From Macrolepiota albuminosa (Eukaryota; Basidiomycota; Agaricomycetes; Agaricales; Agaricaceae), in the NCBI GenBank assembly GCA_027475525.1, contig JAMWFC010000085.1, forward strand, positions 186,001-250,000: DNA of 64,000 nucleotides, given 5' to 3'. The translations under genes were made by a program, and so were the position numbers. The notes below the pieces were generated by a model that was not told where the DNA came from, did not search any database, and saw only the letters and a program-made list of their open reading frames with translations. Position 1 is the stretch's first letter. Every line of letters begins with the position of its first letter. Below are positions 19,420 to 32,618 of the stretch, piece after piece.

Positions 19420-22400
19420 ATGATCTCAAACCTGATGATTATGAACTCAGAGCAAGCATCAACTGAGACACACACACAATTCCAGCAATACCTGGCCATG
19501 ACAGCAGTTGTACCCTCCAATCCATACAGCAGCACTCAAATCGTTTCCACCACAGAAAAACCATTCTACATAGATTCTGGCACAACAGTGCACATATTGC
19601 TGTGTGCATCAGATTTCATCACACTAAAAGCTATACCACTACAAGCAGTCAAAGGAGTCAGGAGTACATCCATTCAAGCAGTAGGCATAGGTCAGATTTG
19701 ACTGTGGGTTCAAAACCAAATCAAAATATATCTGGAAAATGCTCTCTACATCCCCAACTCCACAGTGCAACTCATCTCCATATTAGCACTAGCCATCAGA
19801 ATGAATGCCATAATCACATTCAGTTGGACCAGTGTGACCATCCTTGATGCTAACAGTGGAGTTCTTCTCGCTGCAGGACCTCTCATCCCAGGATGACAAC
19901 TCTACACCCTTGATCTACAATCTGCATTTGCAGAACATGCCTTGACAGCAGCACAAGCTCCTATCAATTTTGATAGATGGCACTGGCACCTTGGACATGC
20001 AAACTACCAGGTTGTCACAACAATGGCTCAGGCTGGCATGCTCCCAGGTATGTCCTCTGTTCCCCTCCTTGCACAACCTAAATGTGATGTCTGCATTCTT
20101 GGTAAACAGATAAAAACACTGGTGTGCAAGGTACAGGAGGAAGGGTGTAGAGCAGTACAAAAGTTGCACATAATCTGAGTAGATTTAGCTGGACCAATGA
20201 GTGTGCAATTACATACTGATAACAAGTATATCATAGATCTCATCAACAACTACTCCAATATGCCATGGTCAATCCCTCTGAGGTCAAAAAACGATGCGTT
20301 CACAGCACTCCAAGCTTGGCAGAAAGCAAGGGAACACAAAACAGGCCTCAAAGTCGGAACCTACTGCACAGGCCATGACAGCAAACTCAAAAGCCATCAA
20401 ATGGAAGCATAGGTAGCAACAACAGGAACACATCAAGAATATGCAGCACCCTACACATCTCAACACATAGGACGAGTCAAACGCATGCATAGAACACTAC
20501 AAGAAAAAACCAGAACAATGAGACTAGCAGCTAAGTGTCCCAACTCACTATGGGATGAATTTTACTTAACAGCCTCTCACCTACATGCAAAAACTGCAAC
20601 AAAATCACTAAACGGCAAGACTCCTTTCAAACTATGGCATGGGCACACCTCTGACTATACGTATATGTGAGAAATCAGTTGTCATGCATTCATGCTTATA
20701 CAGAACCAACACAACCCAAATATCAATGCACAATCAGTGGAATGTGTCCTTATTGGATATGTGCAAAACTCAAAGGCATATAGATGTTACAACCCAAGGA
20801 TGCAAAAAATCTATGAATTATATCATGTCCGATTCCTTGAACATTATGACAACCCAACAATCTTTGCACCAATTGAGAAACTAGTGCCTGCTGCACCCAC
20901 AATGCCTACAACAACAAGTAAACTGATGTTGATCATCAGGGTCAATGAAACATCCACAGATGCTCTGTTTAACACAGATGACAACAACAATGACACTGTT
21001 CCACCGCTTGCACCCTTACCACTACCAGATGAACAACCAGAGGCTCCCACTGATGTACCAGCACCCGTCATACCTTGACACTCTAGCTGAATCTCCATCC
21101 CTACTGCCAGGGCCAAACCCAATAACCTCCTCCCCTACTTGTGTTGAAATAGCTACCCAGGAATCACACAAAGCTGGTGACAGGCTAAGAGCATTAAGAG
21201 CCAAAAAACGCTTGAACAACAACACTGTTGCCAATTCTACACCTCCAAATGCTGAAGAACCAGAGGCACACAACAACCTAGCACCTGACATCACCAACCT
21301 AGCAACGGTAGATGCAATTGAGCATTTATTGGCCATAGCAGAATTCTTGGACAACCCAACAGCAATGGACCTTGGTGACAAACCCCAAACATGGTGCGAA
21401 GCATAAGAATCTGCCTATGCAAAGGAATGGGAAGATGGTGATGAGCCTGCATTGTGGCTAGCTACAGATAGCACCAATACCTGCACCTCACATTAGCCCA
21501 CTAGTACCACCAGAAGCGCCATGCTCTAGCACTTCTGGCACTATTTTTCCCATATTTTTACACTAATAACTTGCAGCTACAGACTCCAATTACTCTCAGA
21601 CCACTTTTTATGGCACCACTTATTTTTTGCACCATTGTTGACACCTCACCACACCTTGCCACTTGCACTCCAAGGCTATATGTTTACACAGATACTTGGC
21701 ATCAGTCAATCTGGAATAATGCTCTTAGCCAGTGGCAGCGCTTACAGGATAGAATGATAAAGTATTTCCATGACAGCATCATTATAGACATTTCTACTAT
21801 ACAATTCAATTTACATCATTTACTTACATTCCCATCAATTCACTACCCTCTAGTGGTGCTTAGTCTCTTAGCATCGGCTAACTTCCTTTATTATAAATAC
21901 TTACTTTTTGTTAGTAGTACACAATCAATTTGGCAGTAGGGAAATATGCTGTCCTGGGGGTTCACTAGGCTGTCCTGCAAATTGTGCATCTATTACAGAA
22001 AGACCAATACAGGAACAGTTATAGCAGCAGTTCACGTTGACAACTTCCTCTCCATTGCAAGTAGCAAAATGAAAAATGAGTGTTTCAAGGACCAACTACG
22101 GTCCATATGGACCTTATCAGATCTAAGCCTGCCTAAGTTTGTCATTGGAATTGCCATCAAATGGAATCATGAGGATCACACAGTAAAACTATCACAGACT
22201 GCCCTCATTGACAAAATTGTCTCTCAGTTTGGACAATCCAAGGCCACACCACTGTCCCTCCCCATGGAACCTGGCCTTAAGTTGTGAAGAGTCGACAGAT
22301 CCACCCTGCCCCATGAAGACATCAACACTCTTGTCAAGACCCCCTACAGATCCCTAGTGGGCTGCCTCCTCTATGTTGCCATATCCACCAGGCCAGACAT

Positions 22401-22993
22401 CGCATACACTGTTCAACAACTAAGTCAGTACGTTGACTCATACACCGGTGTCCACTGGAGAGCAGCCACCTGACTCGTCAGGTACCTCAAAGGCATGCGG
22501 GACATGAAACTCACCTTGGAAGGAAAAGCAGAACCTATCAACCTCATTGGGTTCACCTACTCCGATTGGGCAAACTGCCTTGACACATGCCGCAGCATCA
22601 GAGGCTACGCATGGAGTCTAGGATCAGGAGTTGTCTTGTGAGCAGCATGCAAGCAGAAATCAGTCGCTGCGCTGAGTACATGGCCGCCTTTGAAAGTGCA
22701 CAATAATGCATATGGCTGCGCACCCTGCTGAAAGGGATAGGTTACGACACGACAGGCACACCAACTCCTATCCTCTGTGACAAAAATGCTGCCATCAACC
22801 TATCAGAGGACCCCACACTGCATGCGTGCGTTAAACACGTTGATATCAAGTACCACTTCTTACGTGAATGTGTCCAGGCAGGCAAAATATGCATACGATA
22901 CGTCAATACCAAATACAATGCTGCAGACCTATTCACAAAAGCCCTTGCGGCTCCCCTGTTCACACGGCTACACGCCCTCCTTGGACTTCAATA
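19420..22993 (+). pseudogene. copia-2 pol remnant (protease to RNase H)
   Basis: The order is that of Ty1/copia: protease (YIDSGTTVHI near 19575), GAG-pre-integrase (WHWHLGHANYQVVTTMA near 19978), integrase (VDLAGPM near 20185; the last catalytic motif reads IGRVKRMHRTL, with Lys where active copia have Glu), a linker with TTTSKLMLI and LRALRAKKR, reverse transcriptase and RNase H. The RT N-terminal half is replaced by unrelated AT-rich sequence (about 21500-21945). The catalytic site reads AAVHVDNFLSIAS (VDN for VDD). RNase H keeps YSDWANCLDTCRSIRGYAW and KYHFLRECVQAGKI. At least eight stops. No 5' LTR is found, so it is truncated. Confidence 0.88.
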
Positions 22994-23062
22994 ACCACGC
23001 CACGAACCATGCGGGGAGGAGACACGAACAACAAAAACGTCGAAGTAAACGGTGAGGAGGAG

Positions 23063-23441
23063 TGTTAGCATGTCGACGATCAGAACACCATCAACTACGA
23101 CGTCATGACAGCCTCGATTCAACCCCTTCACATATTTCACACTAATGGCCACCTGTCACACTGGTGGCCACCCATTCATATCATACCGCACGCATAACGA
23201 ACAATGCTACCATTGTCTTATGAACATATAAATACAGACTCGACATAGAAACAACCCTCAGTCACTTACACGAGACTGAGGGTGCGTAAATAACACCTAC
23301 GTATCCACATACACAACTAACACTATCCTAGAATTTACTTACTGTGTTTCCTAGGTAGCATCTCAGTCACTTACACGAGACTGAGGAATATACTTACTGT
23401 GTTTCCTAGCTCTTACATCTGCGGATTATTAGATTCTAACA
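23063..23441 (+). repeat. 3' LTR of copia-2
   Basis: It starts TGTTAGCATG just after the RNase H frame and ends GATTCTAACA. It has a TATA box (TATAAATA, 23227-23234) and, 29 bp after its start, a hairpin CCTCAGTC/GACTGAGG (23256-23281). A second copy of the hairpin lies at 23362-23386, within a 105-bp imperfect duplication that includes ATTTACTTACTGTGTTTCCTAG. 379 bp. Confidence 0.8.
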
Positions 23442-23991
23442 GACCACATTACCGTGAGTGACTGAGGACGAAACCCTGTTCTCTTCTACAGTAGTTAATG
23501 ACGAGCATATGACGAAAGACTCTTCCGCAGTCAGACATCGTTTCCATCGACACCCAATTACAGCTATCAATTGCTGCAGTGGCCTTCCAATTTGGAACGC
23601 TAGTACAAAAGCTTTCTATAAGTCAAAGTTATATGTCGCATATACTTCACACAATCTCTCCTGTCAACCAATTTCTACCTTGAAAGCAAATCACCGATAA
23701 ATGTGCACGCTTTGCGAGTTCTGACATCGAGTGCGAAAGTTTCTTTGAAAGCGCGGGGGCCTCCGTCCCAAAACACTTGAAAACGATTGACAGATAGATG
23801 ATCGTTGGTGTCAATACCCTCCTCTCTGCGTTCACAAGTGGTTATCCGAGATGAGATCTCCATTAGTCTCGTGAAAAGCCCGCTTTAAACCCCAGAAATT
23901 CACATTTAGAAAGTACTTGATGAAACAAATATCAAACGCAGGTGTATGAACAGGCATTGATTTCAAATACATCAGGCAAAGATTTCAGTGA
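23442..23991. other. Intergenic, no supported gene
   Basis: Between the copia-2 LTR and the GH3 pseudogene stop. Short open frames only, no recognisable motif. Confidence 0.5.
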
Positions 23992-26900
23992 TTAAAATAT
24001 ACCCGAGAGCCGTATATCTCTAATGGAGGCCCTTACATATACATTGAAGATACCCGACGGTCGAATCCAAGTCTGAGTTGTGGTGTCCCAAATGCTGCAA
24101 AATGTGTTATCATAAGTTGTAAGGTCAACTTTTCGTTCATGGTCAATGACACACCTCAAATCCCTCTCAGTAAGGGTCATGCTCACAATGGAGCTGGTAC
24201 CAGCATCTAAGAAAACCTCTTCAAATCCTCGAAGGACTTTACTCGGCTCTCCTGCGCTAGAAGGATAACCAAGATATAATTGGGGCTTCTCCGCACCTGC
24301 GAAGGCACCACTGTTCGTCACTGTGAATGTGATGATCTGTGATGTTACAGAGGAAGTGATAGATAGAGCAGAATAAGCAAAGGTTGTGTATGACAACCCA
24401 TAGCCAAACTCAAATCGGGGCATGACGTTATTCGCGTCCATGTAGCGATAGTCAAGGAGGAGATTTTCTGTGTAGTTGACCTGTAGAATTGGCGAAGTAT
24501 TAGTTGACTGAGCTTGAACAACTCAAAAACTTACATCTGGATAGCCAAGATCGTCAATTGCGATGGTGGTACCATAGTCATCTTAAGACTGAAAAGAAAC
24601 AATCAGCCTTGTAGGCGATTACAAATGGAATGACCCAGTACATCTGCAATACTGAAAGGGAGGCGTCCACTTGGGTTATATGCACCGTATAGGACATCAA
24701 CGATAGAGGGACCAGTCTGCTCTCCAGGTGCCCCCCCCAGCATAAATGATGGCGGTAATATTTGGGTGCGCAGACCATGGCATGTATACTGGCCCTACAG
24801 AGTGCACGACAACTACAGTGTTCTTATTTATCGCTGCAACCGCCTCAACCTATTGGCGTTGGGCGTCAGGTAATAAGGTAATAATGGGACATAGAAAATT
24901 GATCGTCTTGCCAAGCTCCCGCCTTTATACCAGAGATCTAAATCATTGTGATCTCCCTGATTGCCTTCAACAACGACGTAAACCCCAAGTTCCCCACTCA
25001 TACTGTGGGAACTCTATTAGTGAAGGTCAACAGATTGAGATCAAGCTCACTGACGCATTGACAAAAACCAAAGCGACATCCTTCCCTTCGGCAGCAGCGG
25101 TACCTGCGTTAAGATCGTTTGAGAGCGAAGTTGTTATGTTCGCTGACGTTCCAACGAAAGACGTAATCGCGTCAACAGGAGGTATGATGAACTCAAGTGA
25201 GTTCGATCCAGAACCCCATCTGAACATCTTATAAGGTTAAGGACTAGATAGAGGAATACTCTGACCGACCCTACAGACATCGTTCCATCGTTGCACTCAT
25301 TCATATCATTGCAATTCATATTTGGCATCTTTGCGTCTTGACCAACCACAGCAATTGTCTTGATTCTCGATGCTGCGAGGGGAAGACCGCGTATCGTTGT
25401 TCCGCTAGGTGCACCCGTCGTAGTCGTCCTGTTGTTCTTCAGAAGGACAGCCGATGCGGACGCAATCTCGCGTACGAGCGTTGTGTGCATGTCCGACCGT
25501 ACGGACACGTTGAGATTGAGAGAACCAGAGCCGTCAGGGTGTCGAGCGTCAAAGTTGATGGGCGGAAAATCCTACAAATCCCGGTCAAAGAAGTCGAAGA
25601 AGTATGAAAAAAGGTTTGTATACTGAGTCTTGGCCAAACCGGTACCATGGTGCGAGGACACGCGTGACCATCTGGTTGAGTCTCTAACACGTATACGGTC
25701 TGTTAGACCATGTTCAGAAAGTCGTCAAAATAAAACCTACATCTTCTGAGACGGAGCCTGACTCGACTGCAGATTTTAAACCCGAGAACACCCCACCCCC
25801 TGGGTGAAAGTCAATATCAACGGATAGTGTGATGGTCATCCCCAGTACATACCGATTAAGATAAAGTCTCCAGGTTGTTCCATATCAAGACCGGCATTAG
25901 CATTGTCACTTGCAGAGTCGTGCGTCGCGCCCCAATCACTCACAACGTAGCCTGTTCCAAGTTCCTTGAATCCTTAAATTCAAGTTACAGAATGATTATG
26001 AAATACCCTTGAAACCGTTGCGTCGAAGAGGTCCGTCATCTCCAAGCAAAGCAGAGTTGTGGCAGCTGGAAGTATGATTGACTTGATTGTAGACACACAT
26101 CACAGATGCGACTCCCGCCTACGAGAACATCAAATACAAAGACTTGACAGCATTTAGGTGACGGACGTACTTCAATACTCCTCAGGAACGGATACCAGTA
26201 CATCTCAGCCAGCGTCCTGGCATCGACATTTGCATTTAGGTGATAGCGCCAGTGCTCTTGATTTGTTGGCAATGAGATGCTTGGCGCAGGCTTGAACACC
26301 GACACTTTGTACTCCTGTAATCGTATGGAACGCGCCTTCGCCGTTCAAGTATGTGTCGGGACCAAAGCTGCCGTTTTTATGAGACAGTACCAATAGTAAC
26401 ATGATAATCACGAACCTCTCCCATCCTCTTCCGGCTTTAGGGTTACGCATCTAGACGAACTTGAAATCATGTTCTGGCGAAGAAGAATATCGAAAAACGT
26501 ACGATGTCCATGGCCGGTCCGAGAAAAACACTGAGGCATAACAATCAGCTGAAGTCATAAGTGGAACAAGGTTATTTACTGTATCCCTTTGCCTCGGAAC
26601 TCTTCTCCGATTGCTTTCCCCCTCGCAAGCATGAGTCTTCTACTGAACGTAGATGCAGCATTAATCCCTGCGGGGAATCCAGTCACTCCCTTGGTGGATC
26701 TGACTCCCGCCGGACCGTCATTGAAGCATATGGAGGGAACATCCAGACGGGAGACAGCATGCGTGTCACCATGGCATCGACCTAAATTCTCGTTGAGACG
26801 TGCGATTAGAGAAATGGAGAAATGGGGACATACGAGCTGAATTAAATTGTCCAGTGCCCCTCACAATCCCAATCTTCTCGTCTATGGTCATTTCTGACGC

Positions 26901-27064
26901 AGTGGCATTTGCCAATGCGTAGCTATCCTCCCAGGACCCTAAATACAAGCTGATGTTACTTTGACTATCAAGGGAAAACGCAGTAAAACTTCACTGAGTA
27001 CGAAGGCATTGCATTGCACAACGAACCAAGTGGCGAGTAAAAGTTGTGTGAAGGCACGCATCAT
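23992..27064 (-). pseudogene. GH3 beta-glucosidase, copy 1, broken
   Basis: It is collinear with copy 2 (28138-31388) in exon order and most intron positions. Exon 1 encodes a signal peptide (MMRAFTQLLLATWFVVQCNA). Then come the GH3 N-terminal barrel ([38 protein letters not shown]), the nucleophile region [14 protein letters not shown] (Asp in SDW), the second domain ([24 protein letters not shown]), and the C-terminal fibronectin-like domain ([17 protein letters not shown], then KVLRGFEEV). Three lesions relative to copy 2: an extra A in the codons after AKHLIAN (near 26265), eight C instead of four near 24731-24738 (a +4 shift), and a TAA where copy 2 has GAA (near 24590, S-stop-DDYGTT). 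The introns have normal GT-AG ends, so decay is recent. A homopolymer sequencing error could explain one lesion but not all three. Confidence 0.85.
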
Positions 27065-28137
27065 CCTTTCCGTTACCTAGTAATTGACGAACATGTCAGT
27101 GTTGCTAACAGGAAGAACTTACGGGTCCCCAACCTTCAGCGACGATTGGATGGAAGCCGTGTGCAGTTCTTATACATACTGTCTGAATGGTGTATTGCCT
27201 TTATGATATATATGCATGATGCATAGAACTGAAAGTGTCATCAGCCTGTGATGTCCCAATAAGCTACCATGGAGTACTTGATAATATTGTCGGTGCACTT
27301 GACTGACCAATGCAGTAACTAATAACGCGGACGGCTTGAAAGTACCTATGCATACCATATAGAGGGCTTTCACACATGTAAGGGTCGTAAAAGGCAGACA
27401 TATTGTCGTCTGCATGGATGGCGGACAGTAATTGTACATGAAAGCCTAACTCCGACGATCAAATGCGAAGCAACGGTACATTAAACAATAGCAGGCAGCA
27501 CTTTTCGGCCTTCGAAGCTCAGGGATGCGATGACAAGCCAGACAGTCATCTTGACCTTTCTCATTGAACGTTTATGCATTGTTCGCCATACTTAGATAAG
27601 GTCGTGTTCCGTACGCACGAGTAGTACCGATACCCATCTTTCAGCAATTGAAATTCACTTGGGAATACTTTTTATGTAAAGCTGACTGTCCACTCAGGAC
27701 TTGGATTAGACCATAGAAAGTAAAACTTGGCTCTGCGCGACAGCCTTACTAATCAATTGCTAATGATTCCGTTTGCATGGGTCCACTATCCTGTGTGATC
27801 CCATCCTCATGCTATATCCCCGACTGGCAGCTCATGTCTTCGCTCGTCCCAACACTGATTTATGGCCTTTGCCGATGTAGTATATCTGCCTAAACGCTTC
27901 GCGATGAATGCATACGTTAGGCTGGTCCATGGACATTTATCATAATCAGGTACGTTTTCTTCATATTGCCTCGGCTGACGTCCGTCCTACTTTCGCTGAA
28001 TTGCACGAGGATACCTACACAGGCATCAATTCACGAGAAAGATAATGGATAAGCGTATTGAATGACAAGAAACATCGACCGAGTGGGCGAACGGTATCAA
28101 GATGATCGGAAGCCTAAATATATGGTGTTTCCAACAA
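27065..28137. other. Intergenic spacer between the GH3 copies
   Basis: No conserved frame. The only longer open frame (27439-27170, minus) has no recognisable motif. It should contain the promoter of copy 1. Confidence 0.5.
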
Positions 28138-31100
28138 CTAGAATATACCGGTGAGTCGTATATCTCTGATAGACGCGCCTACGTAGACAGTGAATGTTCC
28201 GGGCGGTCGGACCCAAGTCTGAGTCGGAGTATCCCAAATGCTGCAAGTATCATTGTAAGTGTAAATCAACGTCACACTGGTTAGGTTACCTCATGTCCCT
28301 TTCACTAAGTGTCATAGTCACAGGAGAACTGGCTCCAACGTTCAAATTAACCTCTTCAAATCCTCGTAGGACTTTACTCGGCTCTCCTGCGCTAGCTGGA
28401 TAGGCAAGATATAGTTGAGGCTTTTCTGCACCTGCGAATACACCGGTGTTTGTCACTGTGAACGTAATGACCTGCGATTTCCCGGATACAGAGATCGATA
28501 AACCGGAATATGCAAACGTGGTGTAAGATAATCCAAAACCAAACTCGAATCGTGGGACAATACCCTTGGAGTCCATGTAACGATAGTCGAGCAGCAGTTT
28601 TTCGGTGTAGTCAATCTAGATGTCGAGGCCGTTATTAGTAAATTTAGACTCGGACAGCTTTACGATGTACTTCTGGAAAGCCGAGACTGTCATATATGAT
28701 AGTAGTGCCATAGTCATTTTCGGACTGAAAAGAGACAATCAGTCTTGTAGGCGATTAAGAAATGGAATTACCCAGTACATCTGCAATACTAAAAGGAAGG
28801 CGTCCACTTGGGTTATATTTACCGTATAGGACATCAACGATAGAGGGACCAGTCTGCTCTCCAGGTGCCCCAGCATAGATGATGGCAGTGATATTTGGAT
28901 GCGCAGACCATGGCATGTACACTGGCCCTACAGAGTGCACGACAACTACAGTGTTCTGATTTATCGCTGCAACTGCTTCGACCTATTGACCTTGCATCAG
29001 GCAATGATGGAGACATAGAAGCTTTTATCACTTTACCAAGCTCCCACCTTTATACCATAGATCCAAGTCATTGCGATCGCCCTGATTGCCATTAACGACG
29101 TCGTATGCTCCCAGCTCCCCGCTCATACTATGAAAGCGTTATCAGTGAATTCTAGGAGATGGACATCAAGCCTACTGACGCATTCACAAAAACCAAAGCA
29201 ATATCCTTCCCTCTCGCAGCAGCAGGACCTGCCTTAAGGTCGTTCGAGAGCGAAGTTGTCATAGTCGCTGACGTTCCAACGAAAGATTTAATCCCATCAA
29301 TAGGAGGCACAATGAACTGAAGAGAGTTCGACCCAGAACCCCATCTGAACACTTCATGAGTAAAACGCAGGGAATAAGAAGATTACTTCGATTCACCCGA
29401 TGGACATTGTACCATCATCACACTCATTCAGATCATTACAGTTTAAATTAGGCAGCTTGGCATCCCGACCGATCACAGCCATCGTCTTGATTCTCGATGC
29501 TGCGAGGGGCAGACCACGTATCGTGGTTCCGCTCGGTGTTCCCGTTGTAGTCGTTCTGTTGTTCTTGAGGAGGACAGCAGATGCAGACGCAATCTCGCGT
29601 ACGAGAGCAGTGTGAGCGTCCGAGCGCACAGTAACATTGAGATTGCGAGGTCCTGAGCCGTCAGGGCGTTGAGCGTCAAAGTTGACGGGTGGATAGCCCT
29701 AATGCGGTCAGTTATTGAAGTCAGGCATATACAGGTAGGGGACTATGTGTCAAAGGTTGAGTTCGGTGAGAGGTGCATCACATTGAAATTACGTAATCAC
29801 AAGTTAGTATCGCCACGTAGGTAACCAAATAAATAAGTCGTGTTTTGTCGCGTTCTTCTTCGACGGTCAGCGTTTATTCGTCCTCGGTCAGCTCTCCCGC
29901 CTCTTGCGGCCATCCTCGCGTTCTCCACGGTCAGCTTTTATTTCCTTAGCCCTCCGACACTATGTACCGAGTCTTGGCCCAACCGATACCATGATGCGAG
30001 GATACGCGTGACCATCTGATTGAGCCTCTAAAATAATGTATCAGACTGCGATCTCTTCAATCTCTGCCAATGAGATATACGTTAGCTGAAACGAAGCCCA
30101 AATCGACTGCGAGTTTCAAATCAAGAAATACACCACCACCTGCATAGGTGATATAGGAGCGTAAATCGTGAAGCTGGTCTCAATGGCATACCGATAAGAA
30201 TAAAGTCTCCTGGTTGTTCCATATCAAGTCCGGAATTGGCATTGTCCCTTGCGGAGTCATGAGTCGCGCCCCAATCACTCACGACGTAGCCTGTTGGAAG
30301 TCCGTTAATTGAAGTCACACAACCGTGTTAACATACCTTTAAAGCCATTGCGTCGAAGTAGTCCATTATCGCCAATTAAAGCAGCATTATGGCAGCTAGA
30401 AGTATCGTTGAAACGGTTGTAGGCACACATAACAGATGTGACTCCTGCCTGAGAAAACGTCAAATGTGCGAACTTTACCATATCAAGGTATCCAACGTAC
30501 TTCAATACTCCTTAAGAACGGATACCAGTATATTTCAGCTAGTGTCCTATCCCCAACGTTTGCGCTTAGGCCATAACGCCAGTGCTCTTGATTGTTAGCT
30601 ATGAGATGCTTGGCGCATGCTTGAACACCGACACTTTGTACTCCTGTAATCGTTTGGAACGCGCCTTCGCCGTTCAAGTAAGGGTCGGGACCAAAGCTGC
30701 CATTTTTTGAAGGCAGGACCACGAATAACATAAGAATCACGAACCTCTCCCAGCCTCTTCCGGCTTTAGGATTACGCATCTAGATGAATTTGAACTTACG
30801 TTATAGTGGAAGAATATCGAAAAACGTACGATGTCCATGGCCGGGCCCAGGAAGACACTGAGGCATAACAATCAGCTCAGGTCATAAGTGGAACGAGAGG
30901 TCACTTACTGTATCCCTTTGCCTCGGAACTCTTCTCCGAGTGCCTTCCCCCTCGCAAGCATGAGTCTTCTACTGAACGTAGATGCAGCATTGATTCCTGC
31001 AGGGAACCCAGTCACTCCCTTGCTCAGTCTTATTCCTGCCGGTCCGTCATTGAAGCATATCGAAGGAACACCCAGACGGGAGACAGCAGTTGTGTCGCCG

Positions 31101-31388
31101 ACGCATCGGCCTAACTTTTTCGTCAATAAAGTTCGGAAAATGGAGACAAAAATAGGGGCGCACGATTGGGATTAAGTTGTCCAGTTCCTCTAACGATCCC
31201 AATCTTCTCGTCAATGCTCATTGCTGACGCCGCGTCATTCGCCAAGGCGTAACTTTCCTCCCAGGATCCTGGTGACGAGTTGGTTTTCAGTTTTCAAAAA
31301 GACCAGCGAACGGTGATTTACTCAGAACAAAGCCATTGCTCTGCCATATCAGCCACATGGAAAGGAACAGTATTGTGGAGGGCAGCAT
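28138..31388 (-). CDS. Secreted beta-glucosidase, glycoside hydrolase family 3
   Basis: A multi-exon gene. GH3 enzymes of this type release glucose from the non-reducing end of cellobiose and other beta-glucosides, outside the cell, in plant cell-wall breakdown. Exon 1 (31388-31322) encodes a signal peptide ([19 protein letters not shown]). The exons then encode [111 protein letters not shown], the nucleophile segment [16 protein letters not shown], the alpha/beta sandwich domain, and the fibronectin-like end with [18 protein letters not shown]. The last intron (GTAACCTAACC to ACTTGCAG, 49 nt) removes an apparent stop after SERDM and gives [14 protein letters not shown], the usual GH3 C-terminus. 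I find no lesion. Exon borders are by eye. Confidence 0.88.
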
Positions 31389-31821
31389 CTTGAGCAATGA
31401 GAGCTGAAAAATCAGTTACCAAGACCAACACCCGGACCATTGTTCTTATACACACCTCTCCGTCGCAAATCAATTTCCATGACAGGTGTAAAAAGAAGCA
31501 GCTGTATACAATGTCAACATGTGGTCGCGAATGTCGCAAGAAACCATGTGATATTCAACCAAGGTTATGAGTGACACCTACTGCACACACGCTTGAAACC
31601 TTGAAAGATACCTGATACATATCTTCAGTTTGGGCTTTGCGCTCAAGTGTGACTCCCTAATGTTGAGCACTTACAACGTTATGTTGAACTGGGAGTACGT
31701 TGTAGCTACTTCCGGAAAGCGATCCGGCGTCGATCGATCATAATCCACCATTGACCACCCTCGCGATAGATCGCCAATGTTGAATAACGGACATATATAT
31801 ATTTCGTTTGTCAATGGATAC
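31389..31821. other. Upstream of GH3 copy 2; left part of a copia-type LTR relic
   Basis: 31389 to about 31650 should hold the GH3 promoter. From about 31660 the sequence looks like a copia-type LTR: TGTTGA starts and a TATATATAT box (31794). Across the family D insertion this joins the hairpin CCTCAGTC/GACTGAGG at 37893-37919, and the relic probably ends at GATTCCAACA (38371). The left end is not certain. Confidence 0.45.
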
Positions 31822-32120
31822 TGTCATGATCCGGCTTGATTATCTATTTATTTGTTTATTTATTTTACTTTTTATTACGATTATACACCCCTCTTGAACT
31901 CCTTTTATCCTCCTTTCGATTCTCGTAGTTCCGGTCTCATAAGTATCCACTTTCTCGTCACTTCCTCGTCATTTTAACTCCTGTAGTTATCACAAGGACA
32001 GTCGAACCTAGCTTATGATTATTAGAAGTAGAATATAAAAGCTCATGAATTCGATACCAAACTCTAACTTCGTTGCTGTTGGTTTTTCTCTGATTTAATT
32101 TATTAAGTCAGTTCCTAACA
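31822..32120 (+). repeat. 5' LTR of family D
   Basis: Starts TGTCATGATCC, ends TTCCTAACA. TATA box TATAAAAG at 32034-32041. The sequence AACTTCGTTGC at 32066-32076, 32 bp after the start of the TATA box, is the likely transcript 5' end and is complementary to the primer site. Confidence 0.95.
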
Positions 32121-32122
32121 TT

Positions 32123-32133
32123 GCAACGAAGTT
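32123..32133 (+). promoter_or_regulatory. Self-priming primer-binding site
   Basis: GCAACGAAGTT lies 2 nt after the 5' LTR. It is the exact reverse complement of AACTTCGTTGC (32066-32076) in the LTR, where the RNA should begin. It does not start with TGG, so it does not match a tRNA 3' end. This is the geometry of Tf1/sushi-type self-priming, where the first 11 nt of the RNA fold back as primer. Confidence 0.8.
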
Positions 32134-32618
32134 CCACACTCAGCCAAGGTCCCTAGCTCACTGCAGCCAGCGTCGTCCTCGCTGTTTCCCCCGTCACACT
32201 CGACACCAACACTTTATCCTCTCACTGCTTTTATCCTACTCTACCTCTACGCTAACCGCGTAACGCAATAGACCTAAGTATATTTTATTTTCTTGTTACC
32301 CTCATCACCGTTTGCCGGTGCTGCTAATGGTAGTTAGTAAATAGCGAGGAACCCTAGTTAGTAGGTACAAAAGGGTTGCTCCGAAGCACCCTCCAGAGTT
32401 GAACTGTTGGGCCTGTGTCCTTAAGTGGACCAGCTCTTCATACACCAGTGCAACAGGCGGTAGTCACTCCGTTGAGCCTGGGTATTTAACAACTGCTCTC
32501 TGGTTTATCGGCGTGAACGCGCGTCGACTCGTGGCCGACGAAGACTTCGACTTGCTTCCTGCACGTGCTGTTTAAAGGCATATAATCGGCAGATTATATT
32601 GAGCTTTCACTTGCTCAC

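Noticed and set aside
23256..23410. Duplicated block in the copia-2 LTR as a 77-bp artefact
   Set aside because: The spacing is about 105 bp and the copies are imperfect; it looks like a real LTR duplication.
27170..27439. 89-codon frame between the GH3 genes
   Set aside because: No motif, no conserved context, composition like surrounding non-coding DNA.
28286..28300. Apparent frameshift/stop after SERDM in GH3 copy 2
   Set aside because: A 49-nt GT-AG intron removes it and gives ERDMSIWD, as in copy 1 and other GH3 enzymes.
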